DNA from: an uncultured Luteimonas sp.
Lineage (GTDB): Bacteria; Pseudomonadota; Gammaproteobacteria; Xanthomonadales; Xanthomonadaceae
Assembly (NCBI GenBank): GCA_934541015.1
Contig: CAKTDC010000007.1
Location: 33,846-97,845 of the forward strand
Length of the DNA: 64,000 nucleotides
Direction: 5' to 3'
In this document: piece by piece, positions 18,652 through 27,017 of the stretch
Position numbering within the stretch: the first letter of the stretch is position 1
Layout of the letters: the number at the start of each line of letters is the position of its first letter
Notes under the pieces: model-generated
What the model saw: the letters and a program-made list of their open reading frames with translations, nothing else
Database searches by the model: none
Told to the model about the DNA's origin: nothing
Position numbers and translations under genes: made by a program

Positions 18652-18825
18652 TCAGGCCAGCTGGCCCGAAGCGACCACGTGCGCGCCGGGGCGTGGCGGG
18701 AGCACCGCCTCGGCCAGCGCGGCGGCAATGCGTCCGGCGGGATTGATCCGCCAGCGCCGCGGCAGCACCGGGCCCAGCACCCGCAACGCGAAAAAGTCCC
18801 GCACTCGGCGGGCGTTAGTGCTGCA
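18652..18825 (-). pseudogene. C-terminal remnant of a NAD(P)H-binding (epimerase-like) gene
   Basis: An open frame without a start codon, bounded by a TAG at 18826-18828, encodes VRDFFALRVLGPVLP followed by RIAAALAEAVL and GAHVVASGQLA, then stop. This matches the typical C-terminus of NAD(P)H-binding nucleoside-sugar-epimerase-like proteins (recalled pattern). The rest of the gene is absent; the next bases are AT-rich and palindromic, suggesting a deletion or insertion joint. Confidence 0.55.
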
Positions 18826-18884
18826 CTAAAAAACGTATCTAATTGATTATTCTAAAGAAAGTGCGATTGTCCGAATTTCGGACA
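18815..18884. repeat. AT-rich patch with two near-perfect palindromes
   Basis: TTAGTGC-T-GCACTAA (18815-18829) and TGTCCGAA-T-TTCGGACA (18868-18884) flank about 40 AT-rich bases, strikingly unlike the surroundings. The second could terminate the ELM1-like gene that ends at 18895 (minus strand), though the tail is only loosely T-rich. The patch also joins the truncated gene at 18652-18825. Confidence 0.55.
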
Positions 18885-18894
18885 GTTCCTGTTC

Positions 18895-19884
18895 TCATGG
18901 TGCCAGGCGCGCGCGGACGAGCTCGGCCACGCGCGCGGTTTCGCGCAGTGGCGTGGCCTCGAACGGGGCGAGGGTGGCATCCATCGCGCGGATGCGGCCG
19001 CGTGCGAGCAGGCCGTCGAGGAACCGGCGCGGGCCGCCGCGGGCGGTCTCCGGTTCGAACACGAACACCGGCGCGGCGGTGGCGCAGGCTTCGGACACCA
19101 TGTTGACCGAATCGGCCGAGCAGAGGATGCGGTCGGCCCAGGCGAGCAGGCCGGGGTAGGGGTTCGGGCCGTCCTCCGGCCCGCACCAGACCAGGTGCGG
19201 GGCGTGGCCCCAGCGCTGCTCCAGCGCCGAACGCAGCTCGGGCGGGCTGCGCCGCGAGGCGGTGGCCATGATGCTGCCGTCTTCGCGAGCGATCACGCCA
19301 TCGAGTACGTCCGCCAGCCGCGCGAAGCCGGCGGCGCCGAAGTCCAGGTGGCGGCTGCCGCCGCCGAGCAGGACCGCGGTGCGCGGCCGCGGCAGGTCGG
19401 CCAGGGGCGCGAACGCCGCCCGCGCCTGCGCCAGCCAGGTCTCGTCCACCGGATGCAGGCTGCCCAGGGCGGTGAGTACGCGTCCGCCGCGCAGGCGGTC
19501 GTGCTCGGGCACCACCAGCAGGTCCCAGTGCCCCGGATCGATCCGCGGATCGAGGATCTGCACCGCGCGCGCACCGGCGCCGCGCAGCAGGCGCGTGGCC
19601 AGCGCCGCCTGGCGGCCGCAGCCGACCGCGATCCGCGGCGGTGCCGCCAGCAGGCGGGCGAAGCCGGGGCCGAACGCCGCTCCGGCGCCGGGCAGGTGCC
19701 GCGGCGCGGCCCAGCGCCAGGGCGCGCGCGGCGTCAGCAGCAGGCGGCCGATCTCCGCGCCCCCGGCCAGCGCCTCCGCCAGCGCTTCGGCCTGGCGGGC
19801 ATTGCCGGCGCGCCCGTCGCTGATGGCCCAGATCTGCGCGGATTCCGGGGGATTGAGGCCCGATTGTTCCATTGGTGCGATCAT
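18895..19884 (-). CDS. ELM1-like (DUF1022) family protein
   Basis: 329-aa protein of the family annotated as mitochondrial fission ELM1-like in bacteria. Begins with the typical IWAISDGRAGNARQAEALA and carries LLGGGSRHLDFG and RILCSADSVNMVSEACAT, a glycosyltransferase-B-like fold by family knowledge. The biochemical role is unknown. A second ATG at 19872 may be the real start. Next to an AT-rich palindromic patch at its 3' end. Confidence 0.8.
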   Translation of the reverse strand: MIAPMEQSGLNPPESAQIWAISDGRAGNARQAEALAEALAGGAEIGRLLLTPRAPWRWAAPRHLPGAGAAFGPGFARLLAAPPRIAVGCGRQAALATRLLRGAGARAVQILDPRIDPGHWDLLVVPEHDRLRGGRVLTALGSLHPVDETWLAQARAAFAPLADLPRPRTAVLLGGGSRHLDFGAAGFARLADVLDGVIAREDGSIMATASRRSPPELRSALEQRWGHAPHLVWCGPEDGPNPYPGLLAWADRILCSADSVNMVSEACATAAPVFVFEPETARGGPRRFLDGLLARGRIRAMDATLAPFEATPLRETARVAELVRARLAP

Positions 19885-19974
19885 CCGTTCCGACGGCGGC
19901 GGGGCGGGCGCGGAGGCTGAACTCTACACTGCGGGCCCCGGCGTCCAGCCAAGACACGAGATCCGGACTACCCG

Positions 19975-20565
19975 ATGAGCAATCCCCTGACCGACGCCGC
20001 GCTCGACCAGCTGTTCCTGGCCGCGCGCAGCCACAACGCCTTCTCCGGCGAGATCGACGATGCCACCCTGCACCGCCTCTACGACATCGTGAAGATGGGC
20101 CCGACCGAGGCCAACTCCTGCCCGGCGCGGTTCGTGTTCGTGAAATCGGCCGAGGCCAGGGCGCGGCTGGAGCCGGCGCTGAGCGAGGGCAACCACGACA
20201 AGACCATGTCCGCGCCGGTGGTGGTGATCGTCGGCTACGACATGCGCTTCCACGACAAGCTGCCGGTGCTGTTCCCCCACACCGACGCGAAGTCCTGGTT
20301 CGAGGGTTCGCCGGAGGAGCGGATGTACCGGGTGGCGCTGCGCGGTTCGAGCATGCAGGCGGCCTACCTGATCCTGGCCGCGCGCGCGCTCGGGCTGGAC
20401 GCCGGACCGATGTCGGGCTTCGACACCGCCAAGGTCGACGCGGCGTTCTTTGCAGGGACTTCCATCCGGTCCAATATCCTCGTCAACCTTGGCCGGGGCG
20501 ACCCGTCCGCGATCTTCCCGCGCTCGCCGCGGCTGTCGTTCGACGAGGCGGCGCGCATCGAGTGA
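19975..20565 (+). CDS. Malonic semialdehyde reductase-type nitroreductase (RutE/HadB-like)
   Basis: 196-aa FMN-dependent nitroreductase-family protein. [20 protein letters not shown] and [16 protein letters not shown] are characteristic of the RutE/HadB branch, which reduces malonic semialdehyde. The rest of the rut operon is not in the window, so a general aldehyde or quinone reductase role is as likely. Divergent from the ELM1-like gene. Confidence 0.85.
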   Translation: MSNPLTDAALDQLFLAARSHNAFSGEIDDATLHRLYDIVKMGPTEANSCPARFVFVKSAEARARLEPALSEGNHDKTMSAPVVVIVGYDMRFHDKLPVLFPHTDAKSWFEGSPEERMYRVALRGSSMQAAYLILAARALGLDAGPMSGFDTAKVDAAFFAGTSIRSNILVNLGRGDPSAIFPRSPRLSFDEAARIE

Positions 20566-20714
20566 TCCATCCCGGCGGTGCCGGCCGCGATCGCGGCCGG
20601 ACCCGCAGGGCGCCACAGGCGGCGGCATGCCCGATCATGTCGCCGCGCACCACCCGGGGCCGGCCGCCGCGTCGGCCCGGGCCTTTCCCGAGCACACCCC
20701 CGGAGGATTCCCAG

Positions 20715-21416
20715 ATGAAGAACCAGACCAGACTGCTGCTGCTCCCGGCCGCCCTGGCCTTCGCCCTGGCCGCGTGCCAGCCGGCGAGCGCCCCGGCCGA
20801 TACCGCCGTGACGCCCGCGGCGACCGGAACGCCGTCCACCGATGCCGCCGTTTCCGAACCGGCGGTCGAAGGCGTGTCGGGCACCTACGTGATGGATCCG
20901 ACGCACACCACGGTGATCGCGCAGTGGAACCACATGGGCTTCTCCAACCCGGTCGCCAACTTCGGCGACGCCGAAGGCACCATCGTCTACAACGCCGACG
21001 ACGTCAGCCAGTCCTCGGTGGAGGTGACCCTGCCGCTGTCGGGCCTGAACAGCTTCACCGACAAGTTCGACGAGCACCTGCGCAGCGCCGATTTCTTCGA
21101 CGCCGCGACCTTCCCGGTGGCGACCTTCCGCAGCACCTCGGTGGAATCGGCCGGCGGCAACCGGCTCAAGGTGACCGGCGAGCTGACCATCAAGGACATC
21201 ACCAGGCCGGTGACCCTGGACGTGACCATGAACCGCTTCGCCGAGCACCCGATGCTCAAGCGTCCGGCGGCCGGCTTCGACGCCACCGCGACGTTCCTGC
21301 GCAGCGACTTCGGCGTGGGCGCCTATGCGCCCAACGTCGGCGACGAGGTGCAGCTGCGCATCACCACCGAGGCGGTGACCGCGGCACCGGAAGAGGCTGC
21401 GGCCGACGCCGGCTGA
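20715..21416 (+). CDS. YceI-family lipoprotein
   Basis: 233-aa exported lipid-binding-type protein. Lipoprotein signal with Cys21 (FALAAC), a Ser/Thr/Ala/Pro linker to about residue 55, then the YceI beta-barrel: GTYVMDPTHTTVIAQWNHMG, DKFDEHLRSADFFDAATFP and ELTIKDITRPVTLDV. The family binds polyisoprenoid-type lipids. ATG 20715 has GGAGG 8 bases upstream. The pirin-like gene follows within 10 bases. Confidence 0.9.
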   Translation: MKNQTRLLLLPAALAFALAACQPASAPADTAVTPAATGTPSTDAAVSEPAVEGVSGTYVMDPTHTTVIAQWNHMGFSNPVANFGDAEGTIVYNADDVSQSSVEVTLPLSGLNSFTDKFDEHLRSADFFDAATFPVATFRSTSVESAGGNRLKVTGELTIKDITRPVTLDVTMNRFAEHPMLKRPAAGFDATATFLRSDFGVGAYAPNVGDEVQLRITTEAVTAAPEEAAADAG

Positions 21417-21421
21417 CGGCG

Positions 21422-22132
21422 TTGCGCGTCTTCCGCAGCGCAGGATCGCGCGGACACCAGTGCGCCGGCGGCATCGACCGCCGGCGCACGTTTTCGTCCG
21501 GGGACTATCACGACCCGGCATGGATGGGCTTCGGCACGCTGCGCGTGCTGAACGAGGAGCGGCTCGCGCCCGGCGCGGAGATCGCGCCGCAGCGGCGCGC
21601 GAACATGGAGATCCTGGACTGGGTCGTCGACGGCGCGCTGGTCCACCGTGACGCGTCCGGCGCCGAACACCTGCAGCGTGCGGGCGAACTGCGCTGGACC
21701 GGCGCCGGACACGGCATCGAATACGCCGCCCGCAACGCCTCGGCCACCGCGCCGGCGCATGTCCTGCAGCTGTGGATCCAGCCCGACCGCGTCAACGCGC
21801 CCCCGGCGACTGCGCAGCGCGCCTTCGATCCTGCGGCGCCGGCGGGCCGGTGGACCACGCTGGCGTCCCCCGACGGCAGCGACGGCAGCCTCGCCATCCG
21901 CCAGCGCGCCTGGCTCCATGCCGTGCGCCTGGCGCCCGGCGAGGAAGCCGTCTGGCCGCTCGACCCCGACCGCCGCTGCTGGCTCCACCTCGTCCAAGGC
22001 GCCGCGGACGTGGACGGAACCCCCTTCGCCGCAGGGGACGCCCTCGGCATCACCGCCGAATCGGGAACCCTGCGGATCATCGCCACTGCTCCGAGCGAAA
22101 TTCTGTTCTTTGCACAAGCGTCCCCCGCGTAG
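21422..22132 (+). CDS. Pirin-family (YhaK-like) cupin protein, TTG start
   Basis: 236-aa bicupin. Family hallmarks: FSSGDYHDPAWMGFGTLRVL, LASPDGSDGSLAIRQRAWLH. The metal-binding histidine motif of true pirins (HPHRD) is replaced by PQRRANMEIL, as in YhaK-type proteins, so it probably does not bind metal in that site. No ATG or GTG exists early enough; TTG 21422, five bases after the yceI stop, gives a normal-length N-terminus. ATG at about 21523 would remove a conserved strand. Confidence 0.75.
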   Translation: MRVFRSAGSRGHQCAGGIDRRRTFSSGDYHDPAWMGFGTLRVLNEERLAPGAEIAPQRRANMEILDWVVDGALVHRDASGAEHLQRAGELRWTGAGHGIEYAARNASATAPAHVLQLWIQPDRVNAPPATAQRAFDPAAPAGRWTTLASPDGSDGSLAIRQRAWLHAVRLAPGEEAVWPLDPDRRCWLHLVQGAADVDGTPFAAGDALGITAESGTLRIIATAPSEILFFAQASPA

Positions 22133-22249
22133 GGGGAGCGGCGTTTGCAGCGTCCGGTGGCGTTGTTCTGCATTCCGCGCGTCCGCCGGGCAAGGAAAGC
22201 GGCAGCGAGGAGAGTCCGGACACGCAACTCGTGCGCAGTGTTGCTGCTT

Positions 22250-22420
22250 CGCTCCTCCCCGCTTGCAGCGAGGCTGGACGCGTCGCCCCCACACAGTGAT
22301 GAAGTTTTTCGCTCCTCACCCGCTTGTGGGGGGAGGAGCGAATCGGGGGGAGAGAAGCTGGCGCCGTCGCGTTTCTGGCTCCTCCCCCGCTTGCGGGGAA
22401 GGCCGGGTGGGGGCCCGCCG
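22250..22420. repeat. Cluster of palindromic repeats between pirin and lipase genes
   Basis: The 303-base gap 22133-22435 has no gene. It contains three or four degenerate copies of the GCTCCTCCCCCGCTTGCGGG type of hairpin in both orientations (around 22250-22275, 22309-22340, 22376-22420). It separates convergent genes and may end both transcripts. Confidence 0.65.
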
Positions 22421-22435
22421 GAGCCACCGCCTCCG

Positions 22436-23821
22436 TCAGCGCAGCAGCGCCTGCTCCGATGCGTCGCGCGACGGCTGCCCGGCCTGCTCCTGCCCTTCCG
22501 TCACCTGTGCGCCCGCAGACAGGTCCTGCTGGACCGCCTGCAGACGCTCCCGGCCGGACTGCAGCCACGCCTGAGCCGCACCACTGCCCTGCAGCCCGGC
22601 CAGCCACGACGACATCCGCTCCCCGGCGTTCCCGTCCCGCGCCATCAGCCCGGACAGCGGGGTCTCCCCAAGGCCGTCGAACAGCGATCGCGTTGCCGGC
22701 GGCTGTTCCGGCCCCGTCCGCGCCCGTTCCCCATCGCTCCCGGCAAGCGGCGGCAGGCTGCGCGACTGCTGTTCGCCCAGGATCGGCAGCGGCTGCCGGT
22801 CGCCGCGCTCCTGCCGGCGCACCGCTTCCTCGAACACGCGCACGATGCGCCCCATGTCGTGACGGTCGAACGCGTCCACGCCGTGCTGGCTGCCGTGCGC
22901 GATGGACATGACCGTCGAGGCCATCCGCGCGCTGCCGGTCGTCTTCAGCGCCTCCCCCAGCAGCGGCGTCTCGGCGATCCCGCCGCCGACGATGCCGACG
23001 GCATGGCGCGCATGCGAGGCCAGCCCTTCACGCCCCACGAAACTGGAGATCGACTGCACCTGTCCCAGGTGCTCCCCGGTCTTGTGCGAGACCACGCTGT
23101 TGTTGACCGCGTAGTTGAGGAAACCGCTGTCGAAGGGGGCCGGCTTGAAGCGCGGCACACCGGCGGGTGTCACGTCGTTGGCCTGCAGCCAGTCGCGGTA
23201 GCCGCGTGATCCGGTGACGTTGGCCGCGCCCGGGGCGTCGAACGAGCGACCGCCCCAGCCGAAGGTCTCGCTGATCAGCTGGGCCCCGGCACCGCCCTGC
23301 GAGTGCCCGGTCCCTTCGATGGTGTAGCCGCGCGGTTCGTACGTGTCGCGGATCTCCTTCGCGAAATCCAGCAGCTGCCCGAACTGCGGATCCCAGGCCT
23401 CTCCGGGCAGCAGCTTGTCCTGTATCCACGCCATCTGCCGGCGGGTCCGGTCGGTCTGCGGGGACATCACGTTGGCCAGGTCGAGCCATTCGGCATCGCG
23501 CGCCACTGCCGCATTCGGCCCCGTCCAGTCGACGAGGTTGTCGCTGCCGCGGACGGCGATGACGATGCGCCTGTCGGGCTCGTTGCGCATGAAGGCGTGT
23601 GCGACCAGGCCGGTGCTGTCGTTGAAGTCGCGGGTGGTGAGGTGCTCCCAGCGAAACTCTCCAAGCTCTTCCGCGAGCAGATGCCGGTAATCCGGATTGA
23701 CCGATCCATCAGGATCGTGGATGGCCGCCTTGTCCAGATAAGCCATTCTGCTGAAGCGGGCCGACTCAAGTTCACGGCTGTAGTCGACCTGCGTGAAGGG
23801 GGACCGGGGCATGTCGCTCAT
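22436..23821 (-). CDS. Lipase-like effector (alpha/beta hydrolase, DUF2974-type)
   Basis: 461-aa predicted lipase. The nucleophile elbow GHSQG is at 172-176 (Ser174), preceded by AVRGSDNLVDW (90-99), as in class-3/DUF2974 lipases. No signal peptide. The last 140 or so residues are a separate, Gln- and charge-rich tail. Its start overlaps the stop of an upstream lipoprotein gene (ATGA). A lipase coupled to a lipoprotein is the pattern of antibacterial phospholipase effectors and immunity proteins in Xanthomonadaceae, for example those of their killing type IV secretion system; I do not see a clear XVIPCD signal domain, so the secretion route is unproven. Confidence 0.75.
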   Translation of the reverse strand: MSDMPRSPFTQVDYSRELESARFSRMAYLDKAAIHDPDGSVNPDYRHLLAEELGEFRWEHLTTRDFNDSTGLVAHAFMRNEPDRRIVIAVRGSDNLVDWTGPNAAVARDAEWLDLANVMSPQTDRTRRQMAWIQDKLLPGEAWDPQFGQLLDFAKEIRDTYEPRGYTIEGTGHSQGGAGAQLISETFGWGGRSFDAPGAANVTGSRGYRDWLQANDVTPAGVPRFKPAPFDSGFLNYAVNNSVVSHKTGEHLGQVQSISSFVGREGLASHARHAVGIVGGGIAETPLLGEALKTTGSARMASTVMSIAHGSQHGVDAFDRHDMGRIVRVFEEAVRRQERGDRQPLPILGEQQSRSLPPLAGSDGERARTGPEQPPATRSLFDGLGETPLSGLMARDGNAGERMSSWLAGLQGSGAAQAWLQSGRERLQAVQQDLSAGAQVTEGQEQAGQPSRDASEQALLR

Positions 23822-24570
23822 GGCGTACTCTCCTCGATGCCGGATTCTGGTGGCAGCGTGGTTCCGTGGTCGTACAGATCGATCTGGATTCGCCGGGTAT
23901 GATCCTTCACGTAGTGCAGGGTCTTGTACCGGGCGAACTCATTGCAGGTGAACATGTCGTCGCCGATCGCATCCTTGCCCACGCGCCATCTGCAGTGGAC
24001 CTGGACGGGAATCGATTCATCGGCATTCTGTACACGCAGACGGCGGGCATCGTCGCAATTGCGCATCCCTGGCCTGCACTGTGATGCCGTCTCATCCCAA
24101 CCCCTCGCGTCCCCGATCACGGTACGAGCGCCGCCCAGCACCGACTTGCCTTCCGGACGATCGTAGGGGGCAACCACAAGCATGACGCTGGCCCCGATCC
24201 TCCAGCCGCAGCGTCCCGGAAGATAACGATCCACGACGAAATCCGCTTCCCAGCTCTCGCCTTTCCGGACCGGATAGAGATCATAGGACCAGACTTTCTC
24301 GCCGCCGCCTTCCCAGAACCCCTCGTGATTCCAGCAATCGCCTTCGGGATTGGTAGACGCGAACCCGATCCGGAACCGGAAATCCAGGGTCGCAGGCGCG
24401 CGGCCGTGCAGGCGGATGATGTGCTTCGGATCGGGGTTGAGCGGCGGGTCGGAGTCTTCGATGTCCGACGGCGTCACGATCCTGCCCAGCGGCTGGGTGG
24501 ACTGGCATGCCGCCAGGACCGGCAGGCACAGCAGGCAGCCGAGCGCGGCGCGGGCCAGCGTCATGTCCAT
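23818..24570 (-). CDS. Lipoprotein, predicted immunity protein (copy 1)
   Basis: 250-aa lipoprotein with Cys22 (LPVLAAC) and periplasmic or outer-membrane placement. The mature part has several cysteines (GDCWNHEGFW, LPGRCGWRI, RPGMRNCDDARR, VQVHCRWRVG) likely forming disulfides. No family recognised. It overlaps the lipase start by 4 bases, so the two are made together. Its first 70 residues are identical to copy 2 (25619-26371), while the remainder differs at many positions: the kind of pattern expected where immunity specificity changes. Confidence 0.8.
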   Translation of the reverse strand: MDMTLARAALGCLLCLPVLAACQSTQPLGRIVTPSDIEDSDPPLNPDPKHIIRLHGRAPATLDFRFRIGFASTNPEGDCWNHEGFWEGGGEKVWSYDLYPVRKGESWEADFVVDRYLPGRCGWRIGASVMLVVAPYDRPEGKSVLGGARTVIGDARGWDETASQCRPGMRNCDDARRLRVQNADESIPVQVHCRWRVGKDAIGDDMFTCNEFARYKTLHYVKDHTRRIQIDLYDHGTTLPPESGIEESTP

Positions 24571-24993
24571 GGCGGCAGGCTCCTGGGGCGGGCCGGCTGT
24601 CACGGCGGCACGGCTGCGCCGGGGCTGCGGCAGTCGGGCGGAGGGGGCGAGCGGGTTCGACGATAGCGCATCGCACAGGGGCACGCGAGCACGCAGGCGC
24701 CGCGGGTGCGCATGTACCGGGTCGGGAGGACCGGAAGTGAAGGCACGAGGCTGGTGACGCACCACCACTCCGACCCGTCCGGTCCGGCGCAGCGCGCCGG
24801 GCGTCCGGATGGCCTGCGCGGCAAGGCCGCGCACACAGGCCTTCCTCACCTCCGCAAAGCGGGGGAGGGAGCAAAGCGCAGCGATGCCGTTTCCACCTCT
24901 TCCCCCCCACGGCGGGGAAAGTCCTCGCGCAGCGGGGGATGGGGGCCGGCCGGCTCGGCTAGCATGGTCGGGTTCGCTTCCAGCCCGACCGCC
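24571..24993. other. Gap with palindromic repeat (copy 1)
   Basis: Divergent region between the lipoprotein and zinc-ribbon genes, no gene. It holds a palindromic repeat pair near 24840-24957 (AAAGCGGGGGAGGG ... GCGGGGGATGGGGGCCGGC). A -10-like TAGCAT at 24960-24965 corresponds to TAGAAT in the second copy, a possible weakening mutation. Confidence 0.6.
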
Positions 24994-25182
24994 ATGACCG
25001 CCACCGCTTCCGCGCCGACCCAAGCCAACGCCGAACGCCGCTACGAGGTGCGCCGCAGCGACCTGCCGCTGCCTTCGATGGCGCTGTGGAATTCGCATCC
25101 GCGGGTGTACCTGCCGATCGAGAGCGATGGCGGCAAGGCCGACTGCCCCTACTGCGGCGCGCATTTCGTGCTGGTCGACTGA
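24994..25182 (+). CDS. Zinc-ribbon (zf-CHCC) protein, damaged duplicate
   Basis: 62-aa copy of the CHCC zinc-finger protein found intact at 26795-26995. A 12-base in-frame deletion removes Ser-Cys-Pro-Leu, and with it the first zinc-binding cysteine; DLPLPSMALW stands where the intact copy has DLPLSCPLPSMALW. His (NSHPRVYL) and CPYC remain. Probably not functional, although the frame is open. Confidence 0.75.
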   Translation: MTATASAPTQANAERRYEVRRSDLPLPSMALWNSHPRVYLPIESDGGKADCPYCGAHFVLVD

Positions 25183-25204
25183 CCGCGCCGGCGGCGCCGG
25201 GCGC

Positions 25205-25423
25205 ATGCCGCGACCGCTGACCGTCCTGCAGCTGCTGCCGGCGCTGGAATCGGGCGGCGTCGAGCGCTCCACGCTTGAGGTCGCGTCGGCGCTGGCGGCG
25301 GCCGGCCATCGCGCGCTGGTCGCCTCCGCCGGCGGCCGCCTCGTGGCGGCGTTGACGGCCAGCGGCGCCACCCATTTCGAACTCGACATCGGCCGTGTGC
25401 CACCAGGCCGGTGCTGTCGTTGA
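25205..25423 (+). pseudogene. Truncated 5' fragment of glycosyltransferase
   Basis: The first 64 codons are identical to the intact gene at 27018, then at 25395 the sequence switches to the antisense of a lipase gene and stops at 25423 after eight unrelated codons. It is the duplication junction. The frame could still make a 72-aa peptide but lacks all catalytic parts. Confidence 0.9.
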
Positions 25424-25622
25424 AGTCGCGGGTGTTGAGGTGGCGCCACGCGGTCGGGCCCAATCCCTCCTCATCAAAAAGATATTGATAATCGGGGTTC
25501 ACGCGGTTATCTGGATTGGTGACGTTCACCCTGTCGAGATAGGCCACCCGACTGAACCGTGCCAGCTCCAGCTCACGGCTGTAGTCGACCTGCATGAAGG
25601 GGGACCGGGGCATATCGCTCAT
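25397..25622 (-). pseudogene. Headless lipase duplicate: N-terminal 75 codons only
   Basis: Starts MSDMPRSPFMQVDYSRELE like the full lipase at 22436-23821 and continues to DFNDSTGLVAH, then runs antisense into the truncated glycosyltransferase and ends at 25149. The catalytic GHSQG region is absent. The remaining stretch differs from the intact lipase (for example NVTNPDNRVNPDYQYLFDEE against AAIHDPDGSVNPDYRHLLAE), so it derives from a variant lipase allele. ATGA overlap with its lipoprotein is kept. Confidence 0.85.
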
Positions 25623-26371
25623 CGCAGAGTCTCCTCGATGCCGCCCTCTGGCGGTGCTGTGGTCCCGTGGTCGTAAAGATCGATCCGGATGCGTCGGGTG
25701 TGATCTTTCACATAGTGCATGGTCTTGTACGCGGAAAACTCGTCGCAGATGAACATGTCGTCACCGATCGCATCCTTGCCTACCCGCCGCCGGCAGTGGA
25801 CCTGGACGGGAATCGATTCATCGGCGTTCTGGGCGCCCGCGCGACGGGCCTCGTCGCAGTTGCGCATTCCCGGCTTGCACATCGGTGCAGTCTCATCCCA
25901 ATACCGGGCATCGCCGATCACGGTACGCATGCCGCCCAGCACCGATATGTCTTCGGGACGATCAAGGGGCGCCACCAGGATCAGGACGTTTGCGTCGATA
26001 TTCCAGCCACAACGGCCGGGCAGATAGCGATCCACGACGAAATCCGCTTTCCAGTCCTCGCCCTTGCGCACCGGATACAGGTCATAGGAGAAGGCCTTCT
26101 CGCCGCCACCCTCCCAGAATCCGGCATGGTTCCAGCAGTCGCCTTCCTGGCTGGTGGACAGGAACCCGATCCGGAACCGGAAATCCAGGGTCGCAGGCGC
26201 GCGGCCGTGCAGGCGGATGATGTGCTTCGGATCGGGGTTGAGCGGCGGGTCGGAGTCTTCGATGTCCGACGGCGTCACGATCCTGCCCAGCGGCTGGGTG
26301 GACTGGCATGCCGCCAGGACCGGCAGGCACAGCAGGCAGCCGAGCGCGGCGCGGGCCAGCGTCATGTCCAT
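25619..26371 (-). CDS. Lipoprotein, predicted orphan immunity protein (copy 2)
   Basis: 250-aa paralog of the lipoprotein at 23818-24570, with the same signal and Cys22. The frame is intact although its lipase partner is reduced to an N-terminal fragment. Differences from copy 1 concentrate after residue 70 (for example WNIDANVLILVAPLDRPEDI against WRIGASVMLVVAPYDRPEGK). Retention of an intact immunity gene beside a dead toxin is typical of orphan immunity, which would protect against a variant lipase carried by relatives (inference). Confidence 0.8.
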   Translation of the reverse strand: MDMTLARAALGCLLCLPVLAACQSTQPLGRIVTPSDIEDSDPPLNPDPKHIIRLHGRAPATLDFRFRIGFLSTSQEGDCWNHAGFWEGGGEKAFSYDLYPVRKGEDWKADFVVDRYLPGRCGWNIDANVLILVAPLDRPEDISVLGGMRTVIGDARYWDETAPMCKPGMRNCDEARRAGAQNADESIPVQVHCRRRVGKDAIGDDMFICDEFSAYKTMHYVKDHTRRIRIDLYDHGTTAPPEGGIEETLR

Positions 26372-26794
26372 GGCGGCAGGCTCCTGGGGCGGGCCGGCTG
26401 TCACGGCGGCACGGCTGCGCCGGGGCTGCGGCAGTCGGGCGGAGGGGGCGAGCGGGTTCGACGATAGCGCATCGCACAGGGGCACGCGAGCACGCAGGCG
26501 CCGCGGGTGCGCATGTACCGGGTCGGGAGGACCGGAAGTGAAGGCACGAGGCTGGTGACGCACCACCACTCCGACCCGTCCGGTCCGGCGCAGCGCGCCG
26601 GGCGTCCGGATGGCCTGCGCGGCAAGGCCGCGCACACAGGCCTTCCTCACCCCCGCAAAGCGGGGGAGGGAGCAAAGCGCAGCGATGCCGTTTCCACCTC
26701 TTCCCCCGCACGGCGGGGAAAGTCCTCGCGCAGCGGGGGATGGGGGCCGGCCGGCTCGGCTAGAATGGCCGGGTTCGCTTCCAGCCCGACCGCC
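26372..26794. other. Gap with palindromic repeat (copy 2)
   Basis: Near-identical to 24571-24993, no gene. Palindromic repeat pair near 26640-26757; TAGAAT at 26761-26766 is a plausible -10 box for the zinc-ribbon gene. Confidence 0.6.
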
Positions 26795-26995
26795 ATGACC
26801 GCCACCGATTCCGCGCCGACCCAAGCCAACGCCGAACGCCGCTACGAGGTGCGCCGCAGCGACCTGCCGCTGAGCTGCCCGCTGCCTTCGATGGCGCTGT
26901 GGAATTCGCATCCGCGGGTGTACCTGCCGATCGAGAGCGATGGCGGCAAGGCCGACTGCCCCTACTGCGGCGCGCATTTCGTGCTGGTCGACTGA
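26795..26995 (+). CDS. zf-CHCC zinc-ribbon protein
   Basis: 66-aa protein of the zf-CHCC family, related to the NDUFS6-like zinc-finger module. Ligands are visible: Cys in LPLSCPLPS, His in NSHPRVYLPI, and CPYC near the end (CPYCGAHFVLVD). Intact counterpart of the damaged copy at 24994. The following glycosyltransferase starts 22 bases after its stop, an arrangement often seen in Xanthomonadaceae. Confidence 0.88.
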   Translation: MTATDSAPTQANAERRYEVRRSDLPLSCPLPSMALWNSHPRVYLPIESDGGKADCPYCGAHFVLVD

Positions 26996-27017
26996 CCGCG
27001 CCGGCGGCGCCGGGCGC

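Larger units (their letters stand above)
23598..25395. repeat. Tandem duplication, unit 1
   Basis: About 1.8 kb matched by 25398-27208. The part covering 24361-25395 is almost identical to 26162-27208: I count about five substitutions and one 12-base difference. The part 23598-24360 (lipase start and lipoprotein end) is clearly diverged. The unit begins inside the lipase gene and ends inside the glycosyltransferase gene. Confidence 0.9.

Noticed and set aside
18839..19957. 372-codon frame over the ELM1-like gene
   Set aside because: Alternative frame of the same strand with Arg/Pro/Ala-rich content; the 18895-19884 frame has the family motifs.
22436..23821. XVIPCD type IV secretion signal in the lipase tail
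   Set aside because: The tail is Gln-rich but I could not see the conserved XVIPCD motifs, so the route was left open.
24706..24993. Longer start for the zinc-ribbon protein
   Set aside because: The upstream in-frame sequence is repeat-derived; the ATG after the -10-like box gives the family length.
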